From contig ONMV01000006.1 of NCBI GenBank assembly GCA_900319005.1, positions 1 to 64,000 on the forward strand: 64,000 nt of DNA, in the 5' to 3' direction. The position numbers and the translations under genes were made by a program. Origin of the DNA: an uncultured Bacteroidales bacterium. Lineage in GTDB: Bacteria; Bacteroidota; Bacteroidia; Bacteroidales; Paludibacteraceae. Within the stretch, counting starts at the first letter, position 1. Each line of letters opens with the position of its first letter. This document shows, one piece after another, positions 8,080-16,685 of this stretch. The notes under the pieces were generated by a model that was given only the letters and a program-made list of their open reading frames with translations, made no database searches and was not told the origin of the DNA.

Positions 8080-8145
8080 AATAAATCGTCAATAATAATA
8101 AATCGTCAATAAATCGTAAATCGTCAATCGTCCAATCGTCAATAA
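8080..8145. repeat. CGTCAAT-word intergenic repeat
   Basis: Iterates of AATCGTCAAT, AATCGTAAAT and CGTCCAATCG follow the stop of the barrel gene and end at the structured RNA. The same words recur at 18121, 38399, 50326, 55925 and 62806. Confidence 0.8.
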
Positions 8146-8148
8146 GTT

Positions 8149-8341
8149 TAGCGTTCGATAACAATAGGAACCGGAAAACTCAACAAATTAACAACTAACC
8201 GAGTGCAAATGCTTCACTAATGGCGTGCCGGTACTCTACGCCGAGACCCCGTGCATTGGATTAGTTTACATTCCTAATCCCCGGGTAGCGATGCCTATTC
8301 TCAGGAAGTTTTCTCGAGCAAAGTTATCGAACGCTTTTTTT
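8149..8341 (+). ncRNA. Structured RNA with long closing stem, candidate 6S-like RNA
   Basis: GCGTTCGATAAC (8151-8162) pairs perfectly with GTTATCGAACGC (8323-8334), followed by seven T as in an intrinsic end. Inside, GAAAACT (8176-8182) can pair with AGTTTTC near 8309, ACTAACC plus AATGC (8194-8212) with GCATT-GG-a-TTAGT (8253-8265), and GGCGT (8222-8226) with ACGCC (8238-8242). The result is a rod of about 185-190 nt with internal bulges, the size and shape of 6S RNA, which binds RNA polymerase. No SRP, RNase P or tmRNA motif is present. Identity as 6S is inference; the folded RNA itself is well supported. Confidence 0.55.
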
Positions 8342-8439
8342 GTGCCCTAATGTAAATTAAATGAGGCACTTGCCCGGCAGTACGCCCTGTTCTACTCCAG
8401 TCCATTTTCTCCTAAAAATCAAATAAAAATGCGCGCACA

Positions 8440-8471
8440 CTTGCATATGTCAAAAAAAAGTAGTAACTTTG
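8440..8471 (+). promoter_or_regulatory. Promoter of the TPR membrane protein gene
   Basis: TTGCATATGTC at 8441 with TAACTTTG at 8464-8471 (20-base spacer), followed by GCAGCC. The bases between the RNA end (8341) and this promoter hold nothing I recognise. Confidence 0.85.
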
Positions 8472-8533
8472 CAGCCGATTTGTGTGTGTGCACAAAATTC
8501 ATTATTGTAAAACAATAAAAATATCTAAATAAA

Positions 8534-9214
8534 ATGGCAAAAAAGAAAGAAGAGTTCGTTAAACAGGACGAGCAATTACAGGAAGTAAACGATGCGCTCA
8601 CGGGCGCAGGTAAATGGATCGAGGACAACTCCAACCTCATCTCTTGGATCGTCTGCGGAATCGCAGTAGTGGTGATGGGTATCATCGCTATCAACCAGTA
8701 CGTGATCAAGCCGAAAGCGCTGGAGGCATCGAATGAGAATGCCAAGGCTGCCGCTTATTTCCAAGCCGGCGATTTTGAGAAAGCGCTCAACGGTGACGAT
8801 GCCGAGTGTATCGGTTTCGCTGCTATAGCAGATGAGTACCACAACCAGCAGGGCGAGCTCGCTGCTCTCTACGCAGGTATCTGCTATTTCGAGAAGGGCG
8901 AGTACGAAGAGGCTGCTAAGTACCTCAAGAAATTCTCTGCGGACGACCTCAATATCGATCCCGCTGCTCGTCAACTTCTGGGCGATGCGTATGTAGAGCT
9001 CGGAGAGTACAGCAAGGCTGCAAAAGCCTTCGAGTCTGCTGCTGAATCGGGCAACGACATCATCGCTCCGATGTCGCTTAAGAAAGCAGGTATCGTTTAT
9101 CTGCACGAAGGTGAGAACGGCAAGGCGCTCAAGGCTTTCAAGGCCATCAAGGAGAATTATCCCTCTTCAGCTGAAGCACAGGATATCGACAAATACATCG
9201 CTGTAGCTGAATAA
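8534..9214 (+). CDS. Membrane-anchored TPR protein (YfgM-like)
   Basis: 226 residues. A charged N-terminus is followed by one transmembrane helix (residues 39-57, LISWIVCGIAVVVMGIIAI), then helical tetratricopeptide repeats (AALYAGICYFEKGEYEEAAKYL, ARQLLGDAYVELGEYSKAAKAF and one more). The layout resembles YfgM-type periplasmic TPR proteins that assist exported proteins near the Sec translocon. The gene is two bases upstream of ribH, so they are co-transcribed, although no functional link is known. Confidence 0.75.
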   Translation: MAKKKEEFVKQDEQLQEVNDALTGAGKWIEDNSNLISWIVCGIAVVVMGIIAINQYVIKPKALEASNENAKAAAYFQAGDFEKALNGDDAECIGFAAIADEYHNQQGELAALYAGICYFEKGEYEEAAKYLKKFSADDLNIDPAARQLLGDAYVELGEYSKAAKAFESAAESGNDIIAPMSLKKAGIVYLHEGENGKALKAFKAIKENYPSSAEAQDIDKYIAVAE

Positions 9215-9215
9215 T

Positions 9216-9692
9216 ATGACAACAGATCTATCTAAATACGATGCGAACCAACTGCCTGGCGCTGATGTCCTCGGACGTCAGCGCTATGCAATTGTAGTGG
9301 CGGATTGGAATAGTGAAATCACTTATGCCATGGCACAAGGAGCCATCGATATCTTCATCAAACATGGCGTGCAGGAGGAAAATATCGACGTGATTCATGT
9401 GCCCGGGACGGTTGAACTGACTTATGGCGCAGCGCGTATCATGCGTGAGGAACACGTGGACGCAGTGGTGGTTATCGGCTGTGTTATTCAGGGCGAGACG
9501 CCGCATTTCGATTATGTGTGTCAGTCCGTGACTCAAGGGGTAGCTGTGCTCAATACGCAAGGTAAAGTGCCGGTGATCTTCTCCGTCCTCACGGTCCTCA
9601 ATAAGCAGCAAGCTCTGGACCGTTGTGGTGGCAAATTGGGCAACAAAGGTATCGAAGGCGCATATACCGCCATTAGAATGGCAAACCTCTAA
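9216..9692 (+). CDS. ribH: 6,7-dimethyl-8-ribityllumazine synthase
   Basis: 158 residues, the usual length. Condenses 5-amino-6-ribitylaminouracil with dihydroxybutanone phosphate in riboflavin synthesis. The family motifs are visible: IVVADWNSEIT at the N-terminus, VPGTVEL, IGCVIQGETPHFDYV with the active-site His, VIFSVLT and a C-terminal GNKGIEGA. Cytoplasmic and normally assembled as pentamers or icosahedra. It follows the TPR gene by one base and is followed by CGTACAT-word repeats. Confidence 0.96.
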   Translation: MTTDLSKYDANQLPGADVLGRQRYAIVVADWNSEITYAMAQGAIDIFIKHGVQEENIDVIHVPGTVELTYGAARIMREEHVDAVVVIGCVIQGETPHFDYVCQSVTQGVAVLNTQGKVPVIFSVLTVLNKQQALDRCGGKLGNKGIEGAYTAIRMANL

Positions 9693-9722
9693 TCGTACAT
9701 CGTAAATCGTACATCGTACATC
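9690..9722. repeat. CGTACAT-word intergenic repeat
   Basis: TAATCGTACATCGTAAATCG and two more CGTACAT units fill the gap between ribH and the aspartokinase gene. Confidence 0.7.
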
Positions 9723-9723
9723 T

Positions 9724-10956
9724 ATGAGGGTTTATAAGTTTGGTGGAGCCTCGGTGAAGGACGCTAATGGTGTCCGGAACGTGGAGAAAATAGTCCGAAT
9801 GGTGGAAGACGACCTTATGGTCGTTGTTTCTGCCATGGGAAAGACCACCAACGCACTTGAGCGAGTGGTGGAACTGCTTGATGCCGGAAAAGAAGAACAG
9901 GCACTATCTCAATGGGTAGATATCATCGATTTTCACGTAGCTATCATGAAAGAGTTGGGGCTCCAGCCCGGATCGGACATCCGTCTGCAAGGCGAGATCC
10001 CTTTTGACCCGACATTGCCTTTCGATGAGAACTACGACCAGATTGTTTCGCTCGGCGAGATTATGTCCACCCAGATAGTTGCGGTCTATCTCCTCAAACA
10101 AGGCCTTTCCGTCGAGTGGTGGAACATGCCCAAACTGCTTCGCACGGATAACACATGGCGCGAAGCTAAAGTGGATGACGCAACCAGTGCTGCCGTCATT
10201 CGTGCAGGGTGGGAGAGACCAAAACGTCCCAAGATTGTTGTCACGCAAGGATTCATCGGCGGAACGGCAGACGGCAAACGGACTACTCTCGGACGCGAAG
10301 GGTCCGACTACACCGCCGCACTGCTCGGTAACTATCTCGATGCCGAATCCGTCACCATATGGAAAGATGTGCCGGGTATCTTGAATGCCGATCCCCGTAT
10401 CGAACCGAACACGGTACTTATCCCTTCTCTTCGCTATCAGGATGCGGTCGAACTCAGCTATTCCGGCGCACAGATTATTCACCCAAAGACCATTCGTCCG
10501 CTTGAGAATAAACAAATCCCTTTGCTCGTAAAGCCCTTCGGTGACCCGACAGCGGAGGGTTCGCGTATCTCGGAAGATGGAGTGGGACCCATTGATGTGC
10601 CCGTTTATATCTGGCGCATGAACCAACTCCTTATCACTATGCGCGCGAGAGATTTTGCGTTCGTGCTGGAGGAAAGCCTGAGTGAGATCTTCGAAATCAT
10701 CCATCGTCATCGGCTCAAGGTGTCGCTTATACAATCCTCTGCCGTCACAATCTCCGTTTGCGTGGATAACACACGCTTTGTGGAGGATGCGATAGAGGAA
10801 CTGAAACAGCATTTCAACGTAACCTATAACGACCATCTCTCGCTTCTTACAATCCGCGGAACGACACCCGAGATCCTCGAGCGTGCCAAAGACGGCAGAA
10901 CGGTAATGTTAAGTCAAACAACTCGTCGTACCGCAAGGTTGGTTGTTAAGGAGTGA
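9724..10956 (+). CDS. lysC: Aspartate kinase, monofunctional
   Basis: 410 residues. Phosphorylates aspartate with ATP, the first step toward lysine, threonine and methionine. The kinase domain begins VYKFGGASV and carries TTLGREGSDYTAALL and the hinge IWKDVPGILNADPRI; YSGAQIIHPKTI is the conserved end of the domain. Two ACT regulatory domains follow (about 300-410), the second reduced. No homoserine dehydrogenase domain is fused. Probable feedback regulation through the ACT domains is inferred from the family. Confidence 0.93.
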   Translation: MRVYKFGGASVKDANGVRNVEKIVRMVEDDLMVVVSAMGKTTNALERVVELLDAGKEEQALSQWVDIIDFHVAIMKELGLQPGSDIRLQGEIPFDPTLPFDENYDQIVSLGEIMSTQIVAVYLLKQGLSVEWWNMPKLLRTDNTWREAKVDDATSAAVIRAGWERPKRPKIVVTQGFIGGTADGKRTTLGREGSDYTAALLGNYLDAESVTIWKDVPGILNADPRIEPNTVLIPSLRYQDAVELSYSGAQIIHPKTIRPLENKQIPLLVKPFGDPTAEGSRISEDGVGPIDVPVYIWRMNQLLITMRARDFAFVLEESLSEIFEIIHRHRLKVSLIQSSAVTISVCVDNTRFVEDAIEELKQHFNVTYNDHLSLLTIRGTTPEILERAKDGRTVMLSQTTRRTARLVVKE

Positions 10957-11000
10957 GGGAGTTAGAGAATTAGGGAATTAGAGAGTTAAGGAATTAGGGA
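10957..11000. repeat. GAGTTAG/GAATTAG-word intergenic repeat
   Basis: Iterates of GGGAGTTAGAGAATTAGGGA fill the gap after aspartokinase. The word differs from those elsewhere in the window but has the same phrase-like structure. Confidence 0.7.
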
Positions 11001-11013
11001 CGGATTTAAGATT

Positions 11014-12120
11014 ATGGAACATCTCAAACAAATTTTAAGTACAGAATATTGGGGCGATTTGGGTCGCACATTCTGGCAAGCAATGCACACGGCTAAATTC
11101 TGGCGTGAATTGTTTTTTATGACTGTGGGTATGAGTTTTGGAGCTGCAGCAGTCTATTATTTTCTGATTCCCAGCCATCTCATTGTGGGTTCTATCTCCG
11201 GTCTATCGATTGTACTGAACACACTCTGCGGGGGAACGGCAGATACTTTCTCCTACTGGGTAATGGGTATCAACGCTTTTCTCCTGCTCCTCGCTTTTGT
11301 ACTGATTGGCAATGAATTTGGCGCCAAAACGGTCTATACGGCAATGATCTTAGGTCCGCTTACTCAAGTTTGGGACCGCATTTATCCTTATACCAACTTG
11401 ACCCATAAAGTGATTGAGAACCCGGAGATTCTCGCCCAACTGCAGGCAGGGCAAACAGTCCTCGATGCACATAACAACCCTTACCTGCTCAGCCGTTCGG
11501 GCGAAGTGCTGGAACAAGTGCGGGATAGTGTGATGAGCGGTGGTCTCGGGATGGGAGACCTTTGGTTCGACCTCATCTGTTTTGTCCTCCTGCTCAGTAT
11601 CTGTCAGGCAACAATGTTCCGCATTAATGCCTCCACCGGAGGGCTGGATATTTTGGGTAAGATCGTGAATAAATATCTCCATTTCGATATCGGTACTTCG
11701 GTCGCTATCGGAGGTGTGATCATCTGCTGTACTGCCTTCTTAATCAACGACTTCCGTGTCGTGGTGATCGGTCTGCTGGGTACATGGATCAATGGTTTGG
11801 CAATCGATTATTTCACTGCTGCCATCAATAAGCGCAAACGTGTTTGCATCGTCTCTAACGAACCTGAACGAATCCGTAAGTATATCGTAGAAGATCTCGT
11901 GCGCGGGTGTTCATTATATAATGTAACAGGCGGATACAGCGGTGAGGAGCATATAGAGATCCAATCGCTGCTGACTCAGGATGAGTTTTCGTCCGTCATG
12001 GCTTTTATCCGCGAGAACAAAATCCAAGCCTTTATCACCGCAGGTAACTGCTCTGAGGTGTACGGACTTTGGATAAGACATAAGAAAATTCATGGCAAAA
12101 CAGTTATTGTCAATGAATAA
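11014..12120 (+). CDS. YitT-family membrane protein (DUF161 plus DUF2179)
   Basis: 368 residues, longer than the usual 280-300. Hydrophobic helices begin at about residue 35 (FFMTVGMSFGAAAVYYFLIP) with the family motif STGGLDILGKIVNKY at about 209, and the C-terminus is a DUF2179 domain (RVCIVSNEPERIRKYIVEDL, then FITAGNCSEVYG). About 60 residues between the third and fourth helices (YTNLTHKVIENPEI onward) look like an extra loop. Inner-membrane protein of unknown substrate; transport is assumed for the family but unproven. Confidence 0.85.
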   Translation: MEHLKQILSTEYWGDLGRTFWQAMHTAKFWRELFFMTVGMSFGAAAVYYFLIPSHLIVGSISGLSIVLNTLCGGTADTFSYWVMGINAFLLLLAFVLIGNEFGAKTVYTAMILGPLTQVWDRIYPYTNLTHKVIENPEILAQLQAGQTVLDAHNNPYLLSRSGEVLEQVRDSVMSGGLGMGDLWFDLICFVLLLSICQATMFRINASTGGLDILGKIVNKYLHFDIGTSVAIGGVIICCTAFLINDFRVVVIGLLGTWINGLAIDYFTAAINKRKRVCIVSNEPERIRKYIVEDLVRGCSLYNVTGGYSGEEHIEIQSLLTQDEFSSVMAFIRENKIQAFITAGNCSEVYGLWIRHKKIHGKTVIVNE

Positions 12121-12189
12121 TATGATGTAAGAAGGACAAATGTACGATTGACCATATTAGGTGAAAATATTATTATAAGTAAATATCAT

Positions 12190-13089
12190 ATGAAACCAAC
12201 ATTATTTATCTTGGCTGCCGGTATGGGTAGCCGTTATGGAGGACTGAAACAGTTAGATGGACTTGGCCCCAATGGCGAGACCATCATGGACTACAGCGTC
12301 TTTGATGCGCTGCGCGCGGGATTTGGGAAGATTGTGTTTGTTATCCGTAAGGATTTTGAAGCGGATTTCCGCGAGAAAGTGCTCTCTAAATATGCGGACA
12401 AAGTGCCCTGCGAAGTATGTTTCCAGTCTATCGACAAAGTGCCGGCAGGTTGCACATATAACCCCGATCGCGCTAAACCTTGGGGTACCAATCACGCCGT
12501 GCTGATGGGAAAAGACCTCATCCATGAACCTTTTGCGGTTATCAATGCCGATGATTTCTACGGCAAGGAGTCTTTCCAGGTTCTGGCAGATTACCTGCGT
12601 TCTATAGAAGGAACGCAAGGTCAATACTGCATGGTGGGGTATCGTGTATGCAACACGCTCAGCGAGAACGGCGCCGTTAGTCGTGGTGTTTGTTCCACCG
12701 ATACAAACGGCTTGCTGACAGATGTAGTCGAGCGTACGAAAATAGAGGATAAGAACGGGCAGATCGTCTTTACCGAAGATGGTATCGACACTCCCCTTGA
12801 TCCGCACACACCTGTCTCAATGAATATGTGGGGTTTCACACCGGAGTATTTCCAATACTCTGAAAAGGGATTCACGGATTTCCTCCAAAAACGCGGACAG
12901 GAACTCAAATCCGAATATTATATCCCAACGCTGGTGAATGACCTCATCGTGGCGGGCAAAGCTACCTGTAAAGTGCTTGACACCCCCTCCAAATGGTTTG
13001 GAGTCACTTATGCTGAGGATCGTCCACAAGTGGTGATGAAGATTAATCAACTCATCGCAAAGGGAGAATATCCCTCTAAATTATTCTAA
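12190..13089 (+). CDS. Sugar-phosphate nucleotidyltransferase-like protein
   Basis: 299 residues from the ATG at 12190; an upstream in-frame start at 12148 would add residues not seen in the family. The N-terminal LAAGMGSRYGGLKQL is the nucleotide-binding loop of NTP-transferase enzymes, and VINADDFYG carries the metal-binding Asp. The C-terminus (PSKWFGVTYAEDRP) is typical of a Bacteroidetes clade of uncharacterised members. It probably activates a sugar phosphate; the substrate cannot be read. galE and a phosphomannose isomerase follow, so surface polysaccharide precursors are the likely context. Confidence 0.8.
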   Translation: MKPTLFILAAGMGSRYGGLKQLDGLGPNGETIMDYSVFDALRAGFGKIVFVIRKDFEADFREKVLSKYADKVPCEVCFQSIDKVPAGCTYNPDRAKPWGTNHAVLMGKDLIHEPFAVINADDFYGKESFQVLADYLRSIEGTQGQYCMVGYRVCNTLSENGAVSRGVCSTDTNGLLTDVVERTKIEDKNGQIVFTEDGIDTPLDPHTPVSMNMWGFTPEYFQYSEKGFTDFLQKRGQELKSEYYIPTLVNDLIVAGKATCKVLDTPSKWFGVTYAEDRPQVVMKINQLIAKGEYPSKLF

Positions 13090-13109
13090 AAACTGAATAC
13101 GTAAAACTC

Positions 13110-14138
13110 ATGGCAAGAATACTTGTAACCGGTGGAACCGGATATATTGGCTCGCATACAACAGTCGAATTGATGCAGCAGGGCTACGACGTTACGATTA
13201 TAGATAACCTCAGCAACTCCTCCATAGATGTCTTGGATGGTATTTCGGAGATAGTTGGGCATAAACCCGACTTTGCAAACATTGACTGTGGTAATTTCGT
13301 GGATCTGGATAATGTCTTCAAACAGTTCCCCGATATAGTGGGAGTTATCCATTTTGCAGCCAGCAAGGCAGTTGGAGAGTCGGTCGAGAAACCGCTGCTC
13401 TATTATCGTAATAATGTAGGTAGTCTATGCACTCTGCTTGAGGTCATGCGACTTCATCAGGTGTCTAACCTCGTTTTCTCCTCTTCATGTACCGTGTATG
13501 GGCAACCCGATGCTGCCCATCTGCCTGTTGATGAGAACGCACCTATACAGAAAGCACTCTCTCCTTACGGAAATACAAAACAGATTAACGAGGAGATCAT
13601 CTGCGATGAAGCACACGCGGATAAGACCCTGCACGCTACAATCCTCCGTTATTTTAACCCAATCGGTGCTCACCCTTCGGCTAAGATCGGCGAATTGCCT
13701 AACGGCGTACCGCAGAACCTCCTGCCGTTCATTACCCAGACTGCTGCAGGATTACGTCCGGAGCTCAAGGTATTCGGTAATGATTACAACACTCCTGATG
13801 GTTCGTGTATCCGCGATTATATCTATGTTGTTGATTTAGCGAAAGCCCATGTAAAAGCGATTGAGCGGATGATCAACGTCAAGGACCGCGACCAAGTGGA
13901 GGTCTTCAACCTCGGTACAGGTACCGGTTTGAGCGTCCTCACTCTTATCAATGAGTTCGAAGAGGCTACCGGCATGAAGATCCCTTATACTATCGTCGGT
14001 CGTCGTGAAGGAGATATAGAACAAGTATGGGCTGAGCCTAGGAAAGCCAACGAAGTGCTGGGCTGGAAAGCAGACACTCCTATTCGCGACGTACTTGCTT
14101 CCGCTTGGGCTTGGGAGAAGCATATTAGAAAATTATAA
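13110..14138 (+). CDS. galE: UDP-glucose 4-epimerase
   Basis: 342 residues, the family norm. Interconverts UDP-glucose and UDP-galactose using bound NAD. The Rossmann motif GGTGYIGSHT is at residues 7-16, FAASKAVGESV and SSSCTVYG follow, and the catalytic Tyr-x-x-x-Lys is YGNTK. The C-terminal substrate domain is complete. It lies 20 bases after the nucleotidyltransferase and 27 before the isomerase, forming a sugar-nucleotide operon. Confidence 0.95.
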   Translation: MARILVTGGTGYIGSHTTVELMQQGYDVTIIDNLSNSSIDVLDGISEIVGHKPDFANIDCGNFVDLDNVFKQFPDIVGVIHFAASKAVGESVEKPLLYYRNNVGSLCTLLEVMRLHQVSNLVFSSSCTVYGQPDAAHLPVDENAPIQKALSPYGNTKQINEEIICDEAHADKTLHATILRYFNPIGAHPSAKIGELPNGVPQNLLPFITQTAAGLRPELKVFGNDYNTPDGSCIRDYIYVVDLAKAHVKAIERMINVKDRDQVEVFNLGTGTGLSVLTLINEFEEATGMKIPYTIVGRREGDIEQVWAEPRKANEVLGWKADTPIRDVLASAWAWEKHIRKL

Positions 14139-14165
14139 TTTTAATTTTGATTTTTCAACTTCTAA

Positions 14166-15161
14166 ATGCTGTATCCTTTTAAATTCAGAGCGCAGTTATT
14201 CCATAAAATCTGGGGAGGACAAACTATAGCCAGATGGTATGACCATGTACCCTCCGACTACGAGAATGTCGGAGAAGCTTGGGTTATGTCGGATGTAGAG
14301 AAATACCCGACCGAGGTCATCAACGGATCGCACGAAGGAGATACTTTGCAGGATTTGCTGGAGGTCTATATGGACGAACTGGTGGGAGAGAAAGTGTATG
14401 ATGTCTTCGGAAATCATTTTCCTCTCCTGCTCAAGTTCATTGATGCTACTGATGATCTCTCAATCCAAGTGCACCCTGATGATGATTATGCCCTGGAGAA
14501 TGAAGAGTCCTTGGGTAAGACTGAGATGTGGTACGTCCTTCCTTCACAAGGAGAAGCATCTATCTATCTCGGTTGGAACCAACAGATGACCCCCTCGCTT
14601 ATTCATGCAGCTATCTCGGATGGTTCTCTCGCGCGTTACCTGTGCGATTATAGGGTACGCGCGGGTGATGTAGCGTATATCCCTGCCGGTACGGTGCACG
14701 CGATGAGACGAGATACAATTGTGGCGGAGATCCAAGAGAATAGTGATATCACTTATCGTCTATACGACTATAACCGTGTCGGTAATGATGGTAAGATGAG
14801 ACCGCTTAAACTGGACAAAGCGCTTGAGGTTATGGACTTTGCGCCGGATAACAAGGCATCATTACTACACCCGGAACCCCTACTAAACGGTGCGGTTAAC
14901 TTGCAGAAAACTCCTTATTTCACCTCCAACCTGCTTACGCTCAACCGTGCAGTGCAGCGCGATTATGCGCCGCTGGACTCGTTTGTGGCGTATATGTGTG
15001 TGGAAGGAGCCTGTGCTGTCAAAGCCCTTGATGTCGAAAGCGATGACTCCGCTGTGATGCTTCGCGTTGGTGAAGCGGTACTCATTCCGGCTATTCTCAA
15101 TGACATCATCATTGAGCCACAGGGACAATGCCAACTCCTGGAGATTTATATGGAAATCTGA
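14166..15161 (+). CDS. manA: Mannose-6-phosphate isomerase, class I
   Basis: 331 residues. Interconverts mannose-6-phosphate and fructose-6-phosphate, feeding GDP-mannose or glycolysis. The zinc site is visible: Gln and His in SIQVHPDDDYA, Glu in GKTEMWYVL and His in PAGTVHAM. The short form without the extra C-terminal domain is normal for Bacteroidetes. Last gene of the sugar cluster, followed by a bidirectional terminator. Confidence 0.92.
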   Translation: MLYPFKFRAQLFHKIWGGQTIARWYDHVPSDYENVGEAWVMSDVEKYPTEVINGSHEGDTLQDLLEVYMDELVGEKVYDVFGNHFPLLLKFIDATDDLSIQVHPDDDYALENEESLGKTEMWYVLPSQGEASIYLGWNQQMTPSLIHAAISDGSLARYLCDYRVRAGDVAYIPAGTVHAMRRDTIVAEIQENSDITYRLYDYNRVGNDGKMRPLKLDKALEVMDFAPDNKASLLHPEPLLNGAVNLQKTPYFTSNLLTLNRAVQRDYAPLDSFVAYMCVEGACAVKALDVESDDSAVMLRVGEAVLIPAILNDIIIEPQGQCQLLEIYMEI

Positions 15162-15181
15162 TAATCGGGGAATGAAATTAT

Positions 15182-15211
15182 AAAAAAAAAGAGGCACGTG
15201 CCTCTTTTTTT
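15182..15211. terminator. Bidirectional intrinsic terminator
   Basis: GAGGCACGTGCCTC is a perfect 14-base palindrome flanked by nine A on the left and seven T on the right, so it works for manA on the plus strand and rsmD on the minus strand. It touches the stop codon of rsmD. Confidence 0.9.
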
Positions 15212-15740
15212 ATTGGAAGAAACTGAAATGTACACTTCCGTACGTTCGTGTCTCTATATGTCTGGGATGAGTTGTGAAATCGGTATCTTTTCCGTGCTCA
15301 ATGACGAGCCAACCATCTTCTTTGAGGATGTCCTGCCCTAAAATCACATTGGGCAGGGTGGGGAGTTCCTCCAAAGCATAAGGAGGGTCGGCAAAGATCA
15401 GGTCATACTTGGTACGGCAGGCATTCAAAAACTTAAACACATCTCCCCGGATTACACTAAGGTTCCTGATGCCTAACTGTTTACAACAACTGATGATCCA
15501 GTTCTGCTGCACATGTGCAATTTCTACCGCCGTTACATCCCGAGCACCGCGACTGACGCATTCAATACCTATACCTCCTGTACCGGCAAAGAGATCCAGC
15601 ACATCTATCCCCTCAAAATCGATCCGGTTATTGAGCAGATTAAACAGACTCTCTTTCGCAAAGTCGGTAGTCGGCCTTGCGGTGATATTTTTAGGGGGCG
15701 ACAATCGCCGCCCCCCATATATGCCACTAATAATTCTCAA
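15210..15740 (-). CDS. rsmD: 16S rRNA (guanine966-N2)-methyltransferase
   Basis: 176 residues. Methylates G966 in the small-subunit rRNA using SAM. DLFAGTGGIGIECVSRGA is the SAM loop and FADPPYAL the catalytic DPPY motif. The N-terminus MRIISGIYGGRRL matches the family start, but no ATG is available there: the initiator is a TTG that belongs to the ATTGAGAATT intergenic repeat. Arranged behind an exported-protein gene on the same strand. Confidence 0.92.
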   Translation of the reverse strand: MRIISGIYGGRRLSPPKNITARPTTDFAKESLFNLLNNRIDFEGIDVLDLFAGTGGIGIECVSRGARDVTAVEIAHVQQNWIISCCKQLGIRNLSVIRGDVFKFLNACRTKYDLIFADPPYALEELPTLPNVILGQDILKEDGWLVIEHGKDTDFTTHPRHIETRTYGSVHFSFFQ

Positions 15741-15762
15741 TTGTCAATTCTCAATTATCAAT
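15725..15762. repeat. TCTCAATT/TATCAATT-word repeat carrying the rsmD start
   Basis: Four iterates of (T/G)(C/A)TCAATT between rsmD and the preceding gene. The TTG start of rsmD (15740-15738) and the TAA stop of the upstream gene (15762) both lie at its edges. Confidence 0.75.
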
Positions 15763-16520
15763 TACTCCCAGTTTCCTGCGTTGTTGTTCGGAGCGTAGAT
15801 ATCACCTACTTTGAGACCGGCATAGTGGTCGAGCTTGGTCTCGCGGTCAATGAGGTTCACCAACTCCTGCTCGTTGAGGTCGCTCAGATAGCTCTCGAAC
15901 GGAGCACGTGCCTCAAAGAGCGGAACGCGGATACCCTGACTGGTCTTATAATCGTTGTTTACCTCTACTTCGAAATGCTTACCATTGCTGAACGGAATCT
16001 CTACGATAGCATTGATTGTGTTCTCGTCGTACTCGCCTTTATAGAGCGAGGCGAGCATGTTCAGCTCAATCGTATCACGACGGAAACCTGCTAAACCATT
16101 CTTTTTTACATCAGCATCGTTCTCCCAGATATATGCGTACAAAGCATCGCTATCCTCAAACGAACCATTCTTCAGCGCTTTTTTCTTCGCCTCATTCAGA
16201 ATCTTAACAGCTTTCGGCTCTGTCAGACCTGCCTCTAACTGCTTATCTGTCAAACTTCCTTCCTTCAGCACCTCTTTCTTAGGAGCATTCTTGAGGAACA
16301 TGAGCAGTGTGTCCATGTTGGCGGTGAATACTCCATTCTGGTGATGGTATTCCACCTCCGCAGTACGCAGATCAACCAGATGTTTGATAACACTTACTTC
16401 ACGCTGAGCACGCGTGTCCTCGAACTTAATAGGAGTAGTAACGCTCTGTACGCAGAATACTGCCATCACGATAGCTGCGATAGTCAGCGCACAAATTAAA
16501 ATCGGTCTTGTTGTTTTCAT
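15762..16520 (-). CDS. Membrane-anchored conserved protein of unknown function
   Basis: 252 residues. One N-terminal transmembrane helix (residues 7-27, ILICALTIAAIVMAVFCVQS) with the rest probably outside the cytoplasm. The segment REVSVIKHLVDLRTAEVEYHHQNG followed by FTANMDTLL resembles the region after the anchor in type II pseudopilin-like proteins, but no prepilin cleavage site is seen. I do not recognise a named family. It has its own promoter, divergent from the RSH gene. Confidence 0.65.
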   Translation of the reverse strand: MKTTRPILICALTIAAIVMAVFCVQSVTTPIKFEDTRAQREVSVIKHLVDLRTAEVEYHHQNGVFTANMDTLLMFLKNAPKKEVLKEGSLTDKQLEAGLTEPKAVKILNEAKKKALKNGSFEDSDALYAYIWENDADVKKNGLAGFRRDTIELNMLASLYKGEYDENTINAIVEIPFSNGKHFEVEVNNDYKTSQGIRVPLFEARAPFESYLSDLNEQELVNLIDRETKLDHYAGLKVGDIYAPNNNAGNWE

Positions 16521-16613
16521 TATTGGTATAATTTTTATATTTATTTCTGAAAAATAGCTGTCCTTTAATCGATTTTCTTAACTAATCGTATGATTATTTT
16601 TTGAAAATCGCCG

Positions 16614-16645
16614 CAAAGGTACAAAAAAATTTTGATATATGCAAA
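16614..16645 (-). promoter_or_regulatory. Promoter of the membrane-anchored protein gene
   Basis: Minus-strand TTG (16644-16642), 20-base spacer and TACCTTTG (16621-16614). It overlaps the divergent RSH promoter. Confidence 0.85.
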
Positions 16646-16661
16646 AAAAATCGTAACTTTG
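16631..16661 (+). promoter_or_regulatory. Promoter of the RSH gene
   Basis: TTG at 16632-16634, 19-base spacer and TAACTTTG at 16654-16661, followed by GCAGCG. It places transcription start near 16668 and excludes an upstream start at 16632, leaving the ATG at 16686. Confidence 0.85.
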
Positions 16662-16685
16662 CAGCGTTTTTTTAAAAACTCACTT

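Noticed and set aside
8149-8341. tmRNA or RNase P RNA
   Set aside because: No CCA-type end, tag frame, GGAAAGTCCGGGC-like or other conserved element of these RNAs is present.
8419-8745. Minus-strand frame across the promoter of the TPR gene
   Set aside because: It covers the promoter and the antisense of the coding start; low-complexity product, no support.
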